The position numbers and the translations under genes are program-made. From Glycine soja (lineage: Eukaryota > Streptophyta > Magnoliopsida > Fabales > Fabaceae), in NCBI RefSeq assembly GCF_004193775.1, contig NC_041005.1:12092501-12156500 (forward strand): 64,000 nucleotides of DNA, read 5' to 3'. A model generated the notes under the pieces. That model searched no databases. It worked only from the letters and a program-made list of their open reading frames with translations, and was not told the origin of the DNA. This document shows positions 12,168 to 23,534 of the stretch, one piece after another. Within the stretch, counting starts at the first letter, position 1. Every line of letters begins with the position of its first letter.

Positions 12168-13406
12168 GGATCTCAATCAGTATAATTATCAATGTTACTA
12201 TAGTTATTTGCAAAACCAATCACTCTCTACTAGTGAAAATTCTCAAAATCCACCGCAATATGTTATGTATCGACCACCCCATAGCAGTGAAAATTTTCAA
12301 AATCCACCGCAATATGTTATGTGTCCACCACCACCTCCTACTAGTGAAAATTCTCAAAATCCACCACAGTATATTATGTATCCACCACCCCCACACATGT
12401 GGTATATGCATCCTTCATCCAATGTAGAGCCACCTACCAATGGTAGTTCTCAAAATCCACAAATTTATAGTCAACCATCAACTCCCACCAACTCAAACAC
12501 GTGTTATAGGTCATCTTTATCCAATATTGTGCTCCCTAGCAATGAAATTGAATCACCCATCGGCGTAGACGGTATTCAACTAGACGAAGGAGATGAAAAT
12601 TCAAGTGGAAAAAAAGTCGTACCGCATTCTCGGTCACAAAAGATGTGATTCTCGTCCGATCATGGCTGAATGCATCAAAGGATTCAATTATAGGAGTCGA
12701 CCAAACATCAAAGCAATATTGGGCAAGGATAAAAAATGCGTACAACAATGACGATGTGCATCAAAGCGGACAATTTTGTGAAAGAAGCTGGACTCAATTA
12801 AAATCTCAGTGGAGCAGGATCCATCCTCCAGTTCAAAAGTTTAATGAGTGCTACAAACAAGCAAATAAACATAGGAGAAGTGGAAGTTCAGAGAAGGATG
12901 TTTTGGTTGATGCTCATATGATTTACTCACAAGATACAGGTAAAAAATTTGAGGTTGAGCATGCATGGTTGTTGTTGAAAGATCAACCAAAATTTGATGC
13001 TGAATTTATGTCAAAGTGTTAAAAAAGAACAAAGGTTTTTGCTTCTGAAAATTGCTCGTCGTCTTCTAACCCAGAGACACCCATTGAAGTCGAAGATTAT
13101 GATACGCCATCGCCAATGTCTCACCCAATTGGACAAAAACCAGAAAAAAGGAAAAGCAAAGGAAAAGAATTTCCTAACACTCTCGATTTATCTGGCATAG
13201 AAAGTGTAATGAAGGATAAAAATATGAACACATCAAAACTTATTCAATTAAAGGAGGCACAGGAAAAGCGTATGCAAGAATAGGAACGACGTATGGAGTA
13301 TGAAATCCTCATGAAGGATACATCCAACATGTCCGAACAACAACGCAAAGACCACAAAAAGTATTGTGACCATATTAGGAAAAAAACTAGGATATTAAAT
13401 TTTTAG
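12168..13406 (+). pseudogene. Harbinger ORF1 (Myb/trihelix-like DNA-binding protein), broken
   Basis: The first part (12168-12648, from MDLNQYNYQCYYSYLQNQ) is rich in Pro, Gln, Asn and Ser and holds three copies of a peptide repeat of the form SENxQNPPQYxM at about 12229-12380. The conserved DNA-binding region follows in another frame (DVILVRSWLNASKDSIIGVD, then CERSWTQLKSQWSRI), so an indel in the A-run 12609-12615 breaks the gene. Further stops are a TAA at 13020-13022 and a TAG near 13281. The C-terminal part is a charged helical segment ending at the TAG at 13404-13406. In live elements this protein helps the transposase enter the nucleus and bind element ends. Confidence 0.85.
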
Positions 13407-13487
13407 TTCTTATGCTAATGTTGTGTTTGATATTTAATTTTAGCAGTGTAGGTATTTGTTGTGTCTTAAATTTAGAATTTTATGTTG

Positions 13488-13546
13488 TAAAACTAGCCAT
13501 TGAAAAAACTAGTCGTTGAAAAACTAGCCGTTGAAAACTAGTCATT
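13488..13546 (+). repeat. Minisatellite, four ~16-bp units
   Basis: Four units of the form AAAACTAGCCGTTG, alternating AGCC and AGTC variants, sit between the two Harbinger genes, about 95 bp upstream of the transposase start. Confidence 0.75.
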
Positions 13547-13641
13547 ATTAATGAAGCTATATAAATGTCCAATGTTTCATTATTTTGACATATTCTCATA
13601 CAATATTTCTCTCTTATTTCAAACACTTTGGTTACCATATA

Positions 13642-14946
13642 ATGGATCCAACCATCGATTTAGATGAAGTTTTAGATCAAATGATAGATGAGGAATTGGA
13701 AGACAACACCGATGAAGAAATCATTAGGTTGATACTTGAGAGCCAACAACAACTACATAGCAACACCACTAGGTGTAGCCAAAGAAGAAGAGTGGTACAT
13801 CGTAATCATTAAGAAGGTCATCATTGATTGTTCAATGACTATTTTTTAGAAAATCCTGTGTACACAGAGATTCAATTCCAAAGAAGGTTTCGTATGTGAA
13901 GGCATGCGTTTCTTCGAATTGTAAACGCACTCAACAAGCATGATGAATACTTTCAAATGAGGGTCGATGCACTACGTCAAAAAGGCTTATCTCCATTGCA
14001 GAAGTGCACAACTGTTATTCGTATATTGTCTTATGGATCACCTGGTGACAGTGTGGATGAATACATTCGAATTGGTGAAACAACTACAGTGGAATGCTTG
14101 GAGTGATTTGTATTAGGCATCTACACCATATTTGGGAATGAATACTTGAGGAGACCAAATGATGAAGACACTGAACGCCTACTACAAATGGGAGTGGCAC
14201 GCAGATTTCCAGGTATGTTAGGTTCCATTGATTGTATGCACTGGGAATGGAAAAATTGTCCAGTTTCTTAGAAAGGTCAATTTTGTCGAGGTGATCATCG
14301 CAACCCAACAATCATTCTTAAAGCCGTGGCATCACAAGATTTATGGATTTGGCATGCATTTTTTGGAACCGCCGGTTCAAATAATCACATTACTGTGTTA
14401 AATGGATCTAATGTGTTTGATGAAGTTTTGTCAGGACGTGCGCCCGCAATGCAATTCATAGTGAATAGAACCCAATATAATATGGGATACTATTTAGCAT
14501 ATGACATTTATGCAGACTTTGCCACGTTTGTGAAGACCATCTCAATGCCACAAGGAGAAAAACGAAAATTATTTGCAGAACGACATGAATCGGCAAAAAA
14601 GGATGTAAAATGAGTGTTTGGAGTGCTCCAATCTCGATTCGCAATTATACGTGGTCTGACACGTTTTTGGGATGTTGGTAAAATGAAGAATATCATATAT
14701 GCATGCATCATATTGCATAACATGATTGTTGAGGACGAACGTGACACATATCAGAATAATATTGATTATGATAGTGTAGGTAATAGCACTTCAACATTTG
14801 AAGTATCTTTAGGTGCTCACCCTAGTATCAGATCAACATACCTCCAAAGGAGAGCACAACTTCATGACAAACAAAAACACCGCCAACTTCAAGCAGATTT
14901 AGTTGAGCATATTTGGGAATGTTTCGGAAATGAAAATAACAATTAA
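13642..14946 (+). pseudogene. PIF/Harbinger DDE transposase (HARBI1-like), broken
   Basis: The reading starts at MDPTIDLDEVLDQMIDEEL. It passes through FRRFRM-like and ALRQKGLSPLQKCTTVIRIL blocks, GSIDCMHWEWKNCP (first catalytic Asp), AFFGTAGSNNHITVL, YLAYDIYADFATFVKTI and the C-terminal IYACIILHNMIVEDER. Stops interrupt it, including those ending the openings at 13812 (TAA), about 14104-14106 (TGA), about 14270-14272 (TAG) and 14611-14613 (TGA). The second catalytic Asp region is altered (AYDIY where the family has ADGIY) and the third acidic position reads Lys (KDVK then stop). The enzyme would be inactive even without the stops. In a live element it cuts and pastes the element at TTA/TAA sites. 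Confidence 0.9.
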
Positions 14947-15434
14947 TTTAATGTAATATTTTTTGTTTTTCATCATTATGTTTTTTATTTCAATGTCATT
15001 GTATTTAAATATCTATTATTATGTAAAAATGTATTTTTTATTGTTACACATTTCCTTTGAATGTTATGCAATTTTTTTATTTTTAATTTATATTTAATAT
15101 TTTCTTCATTTATTCATATTTATTATTTGTATACATAAAAACTGAAAAATGAATTAATTATTTTATTGGAATAATAATTAAATTATAATAAAATAATTTA
15201 AATGTTTGAATTTCTTACGGTTTCTTGCATTGGAGTAAAATTCTATTGAGTTTCTTATGAGTGACATGGCACTGCGGGGACCACAAAAAATGCTGCGAAG
15301 ACCACAAAAAGATGATTAGGAAACCCATATAAGAAACTTGGGTTAGAGATACTCTTAGTAGTGTTTAAAAGTTTTGATAGATAGGGTAGGAGGCACCCTA
15401 CCCAAATCCACTTCTTTTGTGGGAGATAATGAGA

Positions 15435-16490
15435 TTATTTTTAGGGAAACTATCATTTGGTCTCCAAAATTGTAATCTCCTGAAAGTATGAAAATATTAT
15501 TTGGGTTCCCAAAAATATAATTATTTATCATTTTAATTCAATAATTAAAAGATTTTTTTTCTAGAAGTTAATGTTTGTGTTTATATAACATGTTATTTAT
15601 TTATGTGTGGTAGTTGGTGGTGCACACTACACACCAGAATCTAACGGCATGTAGATATTGTCAATTGATGATATATATGTGATAGTTGATGGTATACACA
15701 TGATAAGTCAGTCACGAGTCATAATAATTATCTCCTATCAAATATATGTATATTATCAATTGTCTCATATCTATGGAATTGTCATATATTATCTACTTAT
15801 TCATCATCTTTGGAATTTTAGGGGATCTTATAAAATACCAATAACAATCAAGAACACATTACGTTAGATTATCAAGAAATTTTTTAGGAATATTTGGATT
15901 CATAATGGTTGATCAAACAAATACAGCGGAATCTAAATCTGTAGGTGATTTTCTGATCTATGCGCTCTTCTTAGGATCTATTGGAATATTGTGAAGACGA
16001 CAGATAATCGGCTAATAGCGTAACCGGTGACTTTATGATTTTTCCTCAACTGGAACCTCTTTATTCCTCAATAGGACCTTAGTAACTCTTTAGATGGGAA
16101 GAAGAGAAACTATGCGTGTGGCGACTTGGTATATTGGGGACCATAACCTTCTTATAGTGTGTTAACTTAATAAGGCTCTCATTATCTCCTAATGGACCAA
16201 CAATGACATCTGTTCATTTAAGTTCATATCATCTAATTTAGTTGTCTAATGGATTCACTTAATTTAATTACATAAAATTAAAACCACTAATAATAAATAA
16301 TTAATATAATTGTCTTATAATATTAATCCATGTTAATTATTAGAATAGAAAATTCAAACATCATCAACTATCATGTAGACATATAATACTAGTGTGTAAC
16401 ATAAACACAAATGTTTAAATGATATTTTGATACTTTTAGGAACTAGGGACCTAAGTGTCAAGCAAATTAGATCGGAGAACAAATGACACT
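15435..16490. mobile_element. Non-autonomous element with subterminal inverted repeats
   Basis: The left part (15437-15600: CATTTGGTCTCC, then TCCTGAAAGTATGAAAATAT, then TTTGTGTTTATATAACA) reappears inverted on the right (16370-16490: minus strand CATTTGTTCTCC, TCCTAAAAGTATCAAAATAT, TTTGTGTTTATGTTACA). This gives an element of about 1.05 kb with no coding region. The middle (15880-16260) resembles nothing I can name. No exact target duplication was found, so the superfamily is open; a MULE-like MITE is possible. Confidence 0.55.
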
Positions 16491-18119
16491 TTAGCTAATT
16501 TTATTTTTTTTCCAGCTATTAGTATTTTGATAACTTGTGAAGCATTGATATATTGTAGAAATGGATTTGGCAGCAGCCATATTCATGCATTCACGTGATT
16601 ATCAAATCGAAATCATTGAAGGAAGGATACACATCTCACATGTTAAAATAAATCTGAGTATTTGAATTTTCATATAACAGTTAACTGACTACATAAAAAC
16701 ATAAAATAATTGAAAAATACTCCTGAATTGTACAACAAATTGTTACACGAAATCACACAAATAAGACAATGGGTTATTCAACTTTCACTCCAATCAAATA
16801 ATTATTAGTTACTTAACTGGTGAAACCATTAATTCTTATTTTTGTGTCAATTTTTCTTTGTAACAAATAGCCTAATTGAAATTATGACTGCAATAAATCT
16901 GGACTCATTCTCATAATACTAACTAATGGCATTCATATGAGAAAAGCAGTGAAGTAAAATCATACCAAGTTCTCACTCAATTGTGAAAAATGAATCTTTC
17001 TTGGGGTAAAACTCTGATCAATCTTTGGTCTTTGTGCTATTGACAACTTTAACTGCAAGAATTTTCGTTTACAGCAGGTGAGAGCCTAAGAGCATACAGG
17101 GCCAAGCAAATAAGACAAAATGAAAATTGCACTATAGTGTATTAAACTATTAGTATTGAAATACCACACCATACTTGCTTTTCTTTTTCTGATTTTGGTA
17201 GTGGCACCATACTTGTTTTTAAGTGCTTATTTAATTATTATGTGTCCATTTGTTTTGGCAGAGAAATCAATATTATGTGTTCAATTCAAACTTGGGAGAA
17301 TCAACCCTACGTTAGATACCCTGCAGAACTACATGGTGGAGAGAGAAAGGGCACCCCTGGACTTAGACAAGGGCCATTTCTTTTCCCTCCCTTTCAAAGG
17401 GTATCCCTGGAGTTGAAGTTGAAGCAGACATAGAGAAGAAAAGGGCCTTTACATTTTTGTATTTTCAGCCAGAAATGGTAGAAAAATAAGGTAACTTCAA
17501 TGGTTTCAGAACAGAAGTATTAGTTAGCATCACCATCATCAAATAAGGTTGACTTAGTGATGTGAGAGTCACACTTCTGATTTCTAAGACTAACATTTTC
17601 TTTGCTGTTTCCTTTTCCACAACAGTAGTAGCATGGCCAAAACTGGAAGCTGAAACTCATCTCCCAGCTTTCACATTCAAGCACATAGTTTTGATGCCTC
17701 ACAACTCAGACCACATCAACCAGTACAGGTTATACAAGTGCTATTGCTGAAGTACAGCACACAGCTTCAGATACTAAAAGCCAAGTGATGTGTCTGTGCA
17801 CCACATGCAGAACTCTTGTGTCTTAGCCTTTTACTATTGGATTGCATTTATGTTTCCAGGACCAAGCAAATGCTGTAGGGTCATAGTCAGAGCCACACAG
17901 ATACATTATTCAGGTCTTCTGTTTCCTAGCAGCAAATAATAGTTTTTTTAAGACCCACCAATGCCCCACATAAACAATAGAGGAGCCATTGCTAATTATT
18001 AAGAAAGAAATGCTGTAGAGTGTAGAGTAATGTACTGTGTATGTACATCTATAGTGAGATCTATCCTAAAGGCCACTACCACTGCACTTGTTAGCCATCT
18101 CTGGGAAGAGTTCTTATTC
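16491..18119. other. Upstream region of the XTNX gene
   Basis: No coding exon could be supported here. It presumably holds the promoter and 5' UTR of the gene at 18120. Small ORFs at 17156-17433 and 17562-17750 have no recognisable family. Confidence 0.5.
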
Positions 18120-21089
18120 ATGGACAGTGAAAGAGCGGACAACAACCAAGGCACGAATGCAACACACACTGCAATCTCTAGTACACTTAAAATTAAGATT
18201 GCTAGCAGCAGCAAACAAGGTGAGGAGAGTTTAGACTGCTCAAACTTACCTTCACCAAACATAAACAATGCCATAGAATCATCACCTTATGGTTCTCCTC
18301 TTGTGTCCCCACCTTCATCAGCCTTTGTTTCAGCATTGCAGTCTCCATATATATCTCCAAGGGCCATAATCCCAGACCCCCCTAATGGTTCTTCTCCTTT
18401 GGAAAACCAACCATCGCTACCAATTACTACAACAACAGCAACCACTTCCACCCCAGAAGATGTGCCAAGCAGTTCCTACACTCCCCCTTCTGATCAATAT
18501 GAGTTCTCTGATGACACTGCTGACACAAGGCTCAAATATGTGACATGTTTTCCTGAAGCAGCTCCTGAACGCATCTCATTCTCATTTCAAGTCCCTAGAA
18601 TTTCTTTTGCAAAAGGTCCTGTCTCACCTGCTACCAATGCTAAACTAAGAAGCTGTGATGTTTACATTGGATTCCATGGCCAGAACCCCAACTTGGTGCG
18701 CTTCTGCAAGTGGCTTAAATCTGAGCTTGAGCTTCAGGGGATTGATTGCATGCTTGCTGATAGAGCAAAGTACTCAGACAGTCAGAGCCATGAGATTGCC
18801 GATAGAGTCATTTGCTCGGTGGCATTTGGAGTGGTGGTTGTTACAAGTTCCAGCTTCCTCAACCATTATAGCACGGAGGAGGTGAGATTCTTTGCTCAAA
18901 AAAAGAACTTGATCCCTCTCTTGTTTGATACTGGACCATCTGAGATTATGTCTCTTCTTAACTGCAACTCTGTTGACAAAGAATGTAAAGAGACAATTGA
19001 TGGACTAATGAAATGCAATGAGTTGAATCTAGAGGCTACTGATGGTAACTGGAGAAGCTGCATAGTGAAAGCTGCTAGTATCTTAAGAGCAAGACTTGGT
19101 AGGAAGAATGCTGAGCAGAAGGATAATATGCAAGGATATGAGAGTTTACCTTTTCCAAGGAACACATACTTTGTAGGAAGAGAGAAGGAGATTATGGAGA
19201 TTGAAGGCCTTTTCTTCGGTCAAGGGAACTGCATGGAACAAGTCCAAGATCATTGTAGGGCATTCACCAAAGGAGAAGCTAGTGGAAGTGGACAATCTGA
19301 AGGCCTTGCAGATGAGGAAAGTGAACCAGTGATAGGTAGGTGTGGAAGGTATTTTAGTCTAGAGATGGGGAGGAGCAAAGAGCCAACTTTAGGGGCTTGG
19401 GTTGAACCAACCATAGGAAACAATTCTGTGAAGAGGTTGAAGAATAAGAAGTCAAAGAGTGGAAACTACAAGAGCTTGTGTAGCAGTGTGATTTGCATTA
19501 ATGGAGTTTCTGGGATCGGGAAGTCTGAGCTGGCACTAGAATTTTCTCATAGATATCACCAGAGGTACAAAATGGTCTTGTGGGTTGGTGGTGAAGCCAG
19601 GTATCTTAGGCAGAACTTATTGAACTTGTCTCTCAATTTGGGATTGGATGTTGGTGCTGATTCTGAGATGGAAAGGGGTCGGATTCGTAGCTTTGAGGAG
19701 CAAGAATTTGAAGCATTCATGAGAGTCAAGAGGGAACTGTTTGGTGAGATTCCTTACCTGCTGATTATTGATAATCTTGAGACAGAAGTGGAATGGTGGG
19801 AAGGGAAGGATCTATATGACTTGATACCAAGAAACACAGCAGGGACACATGTGATTGTTACTACTAGGTTGTCCAAAGTAATGAGCTATGATACTATTCA
19901 GCTTCCACCTTTGCCATTATCTGATGCAATGATTCTGATGATAGGCCGAAAAAGGAAAGATTATCCAGCAGATGAGATCGACATCCTTGAAAAATTCAAT
20001 GAAAAGCTTGGAAGGTCGAGCTTTGGTGTGTGGATAATTGGTTCATTGTTGTCTGAACTTGCAATAGGCCCTTCTTCTCTCTTCGAGGCCATAAACCAGG
20101 AGCCACTCAATGAAGATTCAAACTCTTGCTATACGAGCATTGCAGAAGAGCAATGGTGCAAGAGCAACCCTTTTCTCATGAAGACCCTTCTCTTTTGTTT
20201 GGAGACTTTAGAGAAAACTAAAGCTAAAGGGAACCTCTTGGCCATAAGAATGCTGCTTGTGAGTGGCTGGTTTTCCCCTGCTCCCATTTCAGACAGTTTA
20301 TTAGCCAATGCAGCAAAGAGTATCCCTATGGTCGAAAACCGCCTTAAGAAGTGGACCAAATCTCTGAGCCTAACACCTAGTTGTTTATCATTGCGGACGT
20401 GGAAAAATGAAGAAGATTCAGCAATGCTTCTTGTGAAAATGGGACTGGCTAGAAGGGCTAATCAACATGATGGATGCTGGCTTCATTTCCATCCCATAAC
20501 ACAAGCATTTGCCAAAAGAAAAGGTGGTTTGCAGTATGCCAAGGCTGCAATTCAAGGAGTGAGAAAAATGGGCAGCCAAGTAAACTCAGATCACTTATGG
20601 GCCTCTGCTTTCCTTGTGTTCGGGTTCAAATCTGAGCCCCCACTAGTGCAGCTGAAGGCAATTGATATGGTTTTGTACATCAAGAGAACAGCTCTCCCCC
20701 TAGCAATTCAAGCCTTCACCACTTTCTCAAGATGCAATTCATCCTTGGAGCTCTTAAGGGTGTGCACCAATGCACTGGAGGAAGTTGAGAAGTCCTTTGT
20801 CTCTCAAATCCAAGATTGGTCCTCACATAATTCAATTTGTTGGAAAAGGAGACTGCAAAGAGACCAAAAAGTGGATGAATATGTATGGCAAGATGTCACC
20901 TTGTTGAAGGCAACACTGCTGGAGACAAGAGCAAAGTTGCTAGCAAGAGGGGGGCGTCTAGACAGTGCCAAGGAACTGTGCAGAACATGCATCAGTATCA
21001 GAACTGTGATGCTTGGCCATAACCATGCACAGACGTTGGCTGCTCAAGAGACATTAGCAAGGTTGGTGAGAATGAGGAGTAAGATATGA
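18120..21089 (+). CDS. XTNX-type TIR-NB-ARC-TPR protein (At5g56220/At4g23440-like)
   Basis: This is an uninterrupted single-exon gene of 989 codons plus TGA. The start MDSERADNNQGT is chosen at 18120; an in-frame ATG at 18030 would add 30 atypical residues. Residues 1-175 are Ser/Pro-rich (the X region). A TIR domain spans about 177-285 (SCDVYIGFHGQNPNLVRFCK to STEEVRFFAQKKNLIPLLF). The NB-ARC follows with P-loop GVSGIGKS at 462-469, Walker B-like LLIIDNLE at about 547, GTHVIVTTR at 575 and a GLPL-like SFGVWIIGSLLSEL near 640; HFHPITQAF near 789 stands where MHD motifs lie. The C-terminus is helical and TPR-like, ending in the highly conserved RTVMLGHNHAQTLAAQETLA. Unlike typical resistance genes it has no leucine-rich repeats. 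The family is old, low-copy and shared by monocots and dicots. Its function is poorly known; a cytoplasmic signalling or immune role is inferred from the domains. Confidence 0.95.
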   Translation: MDSERADNNQGTNATHTAISSTLKIKIASSSKQGEESLDCSNLPSPNINNAIESSPYGSPLVSPPSSAFVSALQSPYISPRAIIPDPPNGSSPLENQPSLPITTTTATTSTPEDVPSSSYTPPSDQYEFSDDTADTRLKYVTCFPEAAPERISFSFQVPRISFAKGPVSPATNAKLRSCDVYIGFHGQNPNLVRFCKWLKSELELQGIDCMLADRAKYSDSQSHEIADRVICSVAFGVVVVTSSSFLNHYSTEEVRFFAQKKNLIPLLFDTGPSEIMSLLNCNSVDKECKETIDGLMKCNELNLEATDGNWRSCIVKAASILRARLGRKNAEQKDNMQGYESLPFPRNTYFVGREKEIMEIEGLFFGQGNCMEQVQDHCRAFTKGEASGSGQSEGLADEESEPVIGRCGRYFSLEMGRSKEPTLGAWVEPTIGNNSVKRLKNKKSKSGNYKSLCSSVICINGVSGIGKSELALEFSHRYHQRYKMVLWVGGEARYLRQNLLNLSLNLGLDVGADSEMERGRIRSFEEQEFEAFMRVKRELFGEIPYLLIIDNLETEVEWWEGKDLYDLIPRNTAGTHVIVTTRLSKVMSYDTIQLPPLPLSDAMILMIGRKRKDYPADEIDILEKFNEKLGRSSFGVWIIGSLLSELAIGPSSLFEAINQEPLNEDSNSCYTSIAEEQWCKSNPFLMKTLLFCLETLEKTKAKGNLLAIRMLLVSGWFSPAPISDSLLANAAKSIPMVENRLKKWTKSLSLTPSCLSLRTWKNEEDSAMLLVKMGLARRANQHDGCWLHFHPITQAFAKRKGGLQYAKAAIQGVRKMGSQVNSDHLWASAFLVFGFKSEPPLVQLKAIDMVLYIKRTALPLAIQAFTTFSRCNSSLELLRVCTNALEEVEKSFVSQIQDWSSHNSICWKRRLQRDQKVDEYVWQDVTLLKATLLETRAKLLARGGRLDSAKELCRTCISIRTVMLGHNHAQTLAAQETLARLVRMRSKI

Positions 21090-21388
21090 GTTTGTTCGTT
21101 TTGTGTCTTCTACTTTACTGTTAAACTTCATACAAAACAACACCTGTAGTGAAAAGGTGTATAAATGTTACTATGGCAATAAGCATCACTGTGTATGAAT
21201 GTACTACTAATGTTCCTTATCTGCCTCCTCAACAAAAAAGCATTACTGTGGCAATAATGTTGTTCTTGTTAGAGGCATCTACTGTAATGTTGGAGAATAT
21301 GATAGTGCCAATGGAAAATCTAGTAGTTACCTTAGTATGTTGCTGCTCTTCGATTGAATTTGCATTACTCTACTGCAAATTATCAATC

Positions 21389-21394
21389 AATAAA
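21389..21394 (+). promoter_or_regulatory. Candidate polyadenylation signal AATAAA
   Basis: An AATAAA hexamer lies 300 bp downstream of the XTNX stop in a T-rich context. The position fits a plant 3' UTR, but the hexamer alone is weak evidence. Confidence 0.35.
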
Positions 21395-22173
21395 AAATTC
21401 ATTAGTAGAATTCAGCTGAGGTTTTCTACAATATCTACATCACGTGGACATATCTACAACGGTTGATGAATTTAAATGAACACCCTGAAGACAAGTGGTG
21501 AACAAAATTGTGTTCAACTGGATGCAAACCCACATGCCGTGCAAGTAGATAAAGAAAATTGTTTTAGATTTTATTTAATTAGAACTACATGTTTCTTATG
21601 TATTGACTTTCAAAGTTAAGAACAATCCAATAAATTACATAATTCTTAGCTTCTGAGATTTTTTCCCCCTTAAAAAGAACAAGATATTAGATTCAACAAA
21701 ACTAGAAATTTGAAGCATCAAATTGGTAATTTGAAAAACATTAACAAAGCGGAAGAAAAAACCAACTTGATAAGACGACTTCTGATGTGCGAAAGCTCAG
21801 TAGGTCCTGCACGATGTGAAAGCTTTTTCAACCGTCAGGATCCTATTGTCACTCATCGTAGTGTGTAGACTGTCTCTTGGAACCGCATCATATGGTACTT
21901 TTTCCTTTATTTAAAATGAATTTGAAATTCCACGTGGATTGATGGTACAACAGTGGGCCCCACTCATGTAAAGAACCCTTGGCCTAAACTGTCTCTATGC
22001 TACCATCTTTGTCGTTTTGCAATGGCACACTTGGTCCTTAACTTGAACCTCCTGGAGACAAGCCTCCTTTACCCTAAAATTTTAGTAACCTTTGTAACTC
22101 GATTCGAGAGTTGATTTGGTCGGTGCAAAATGTGCAATGCGATGGGTGGATGTTGAGTTAGTGAGGTCATGTG
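21395..22173. other. Intergenic
   Basis: I see no gene, repeat or clear motif in this stretch between the XTNX 3' region and the 2.5-kb repeat. Confidence 0.4.
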
Positions 22174-23534
22174 GCACATATAACACTTTTCACCCTCACA
22201 TATATATAAAAAAAAAAAACATATAAAAATATGAAATTAACTACAATAATTTTATTTCATTAATATAAAGGAGCTCATGTAAGTAAAAAAGTAACATTCG
22301 CTTTAATATTAATAAATAAAACTTATTAAAAACATATCCGACTCAGAACAAGACCGTCAAAGTTTACAAAAAAAATCTTGTTAAACAGTAAAATAAAATA
22401 AAGTAATATAACATCATGCAATTGAAATAAAAACTTATGTCTCAATCTCACATTTTATCACAGCATTGTGTCTCAGCATTCTCTAGCATGAGGTTCTTTA
22501 AACTCATTCACCTAGTCATCTGCTCCCACGAACACAAGGTTCGAGATCATCATAAGATATAAATACAAACAACACATAGGGAGTGAATTATCACATTTTT
22601 AAATAAATAAAACATAGATAAACAAAGACATAATCAATATAAATTATTGAAGTATTTATAACATAGTTTAACTTAATATAATCCACATTACTTCACCACT
22701 TTATCATTTAAAATTCATTTTTCAATCATCAATCACGTTACACATGAATCACACACTCGAGTAAAGACGTAACAACACTAATCAATTTCATAATAAACAA
22801 TTCACAAGTGCTATGCAACATTTATACTAAAACTCAAATCTATATGCAATGTGGTACCATGTTAGTGAAAAAACCACACTGGGGCATTTAGGAGTACATA
22901 ACAAGACACACCACACAATGGGTATGTCAGGTTACTCTCACTAAGTAAAATCATAGGGTGACCAATCAGAGTCACTCTGTTTTGCGAGAATGCTCCAACC
23001 GTATCGGATCAACATAGGTTTAAAGGAGCACTCAAACCGAGTGTCTTTACCCCCAAGGCCTAGACTCCGAAGAATCCGTTAAGGCCTCACCTTCCTAATT
23101 CAGGCCAACCCCTAAAGCAATTTTTGCACACAGACACTACTCATGAATTATACAATACCCACGACCTCATACTCGTGTTTCAAACACGTTTAACACATTG
23201 CACTACAATTTAACAGTTTAGGTTCCTAATTAGGAATCCTACATTTTTCCTTTAACACTGCGCATAAACACTTTTCTTAAGGTAAACATCAGTTGGGTTA
23301 TTGTATAATTCACAACTCACACCATAAGTATTGTCACATCAAGTGTTAACCACACACTTATTCGCAACCAAATTTCATGTCCACAATTTTAACATATCAT
23401 CACGTCACAATCCACCATCATATGTTTACGTGTATCTCACAAATCATCGTATGTTCAACTTTGCATTTATACTTAATCTTAGTAACAATGTTATGATCTC
23501 AAAGTAACATGTTATCTCACAATTTATCGCATAT

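Larger units (their letters stand above)
11077..15354 (+). mobile_element. PIF/Harbinger DNA transposon, complete but dead
   Basis: The left end GAGCATCTCCAGTGCAGG and the right end (minus strand GAGTATCTCTAACCCAAG) form imperfect terminal inverted repeats of about 24 bp, both running into GTTTCTT. The direct TTA copies at 11074-11076 and 15355-15357 are the 3-bp TTA duplication typical of this superfamily. Inside are the two expected genes in one orientation: a Myb/trihelix-like ORF1 and a DDE transposase. Both are broken. A degenerate short repeat rich in GGAGACGCGACCATG lies at about 11500-11620 in the leader. Confidence 0.92.

Noticed and set aside
17156..17750. Small ORFs upstream of the XTNX gene
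   Set aside because: No family match and no conserved splice structure; more likely promoter or 5' UTR sequence.
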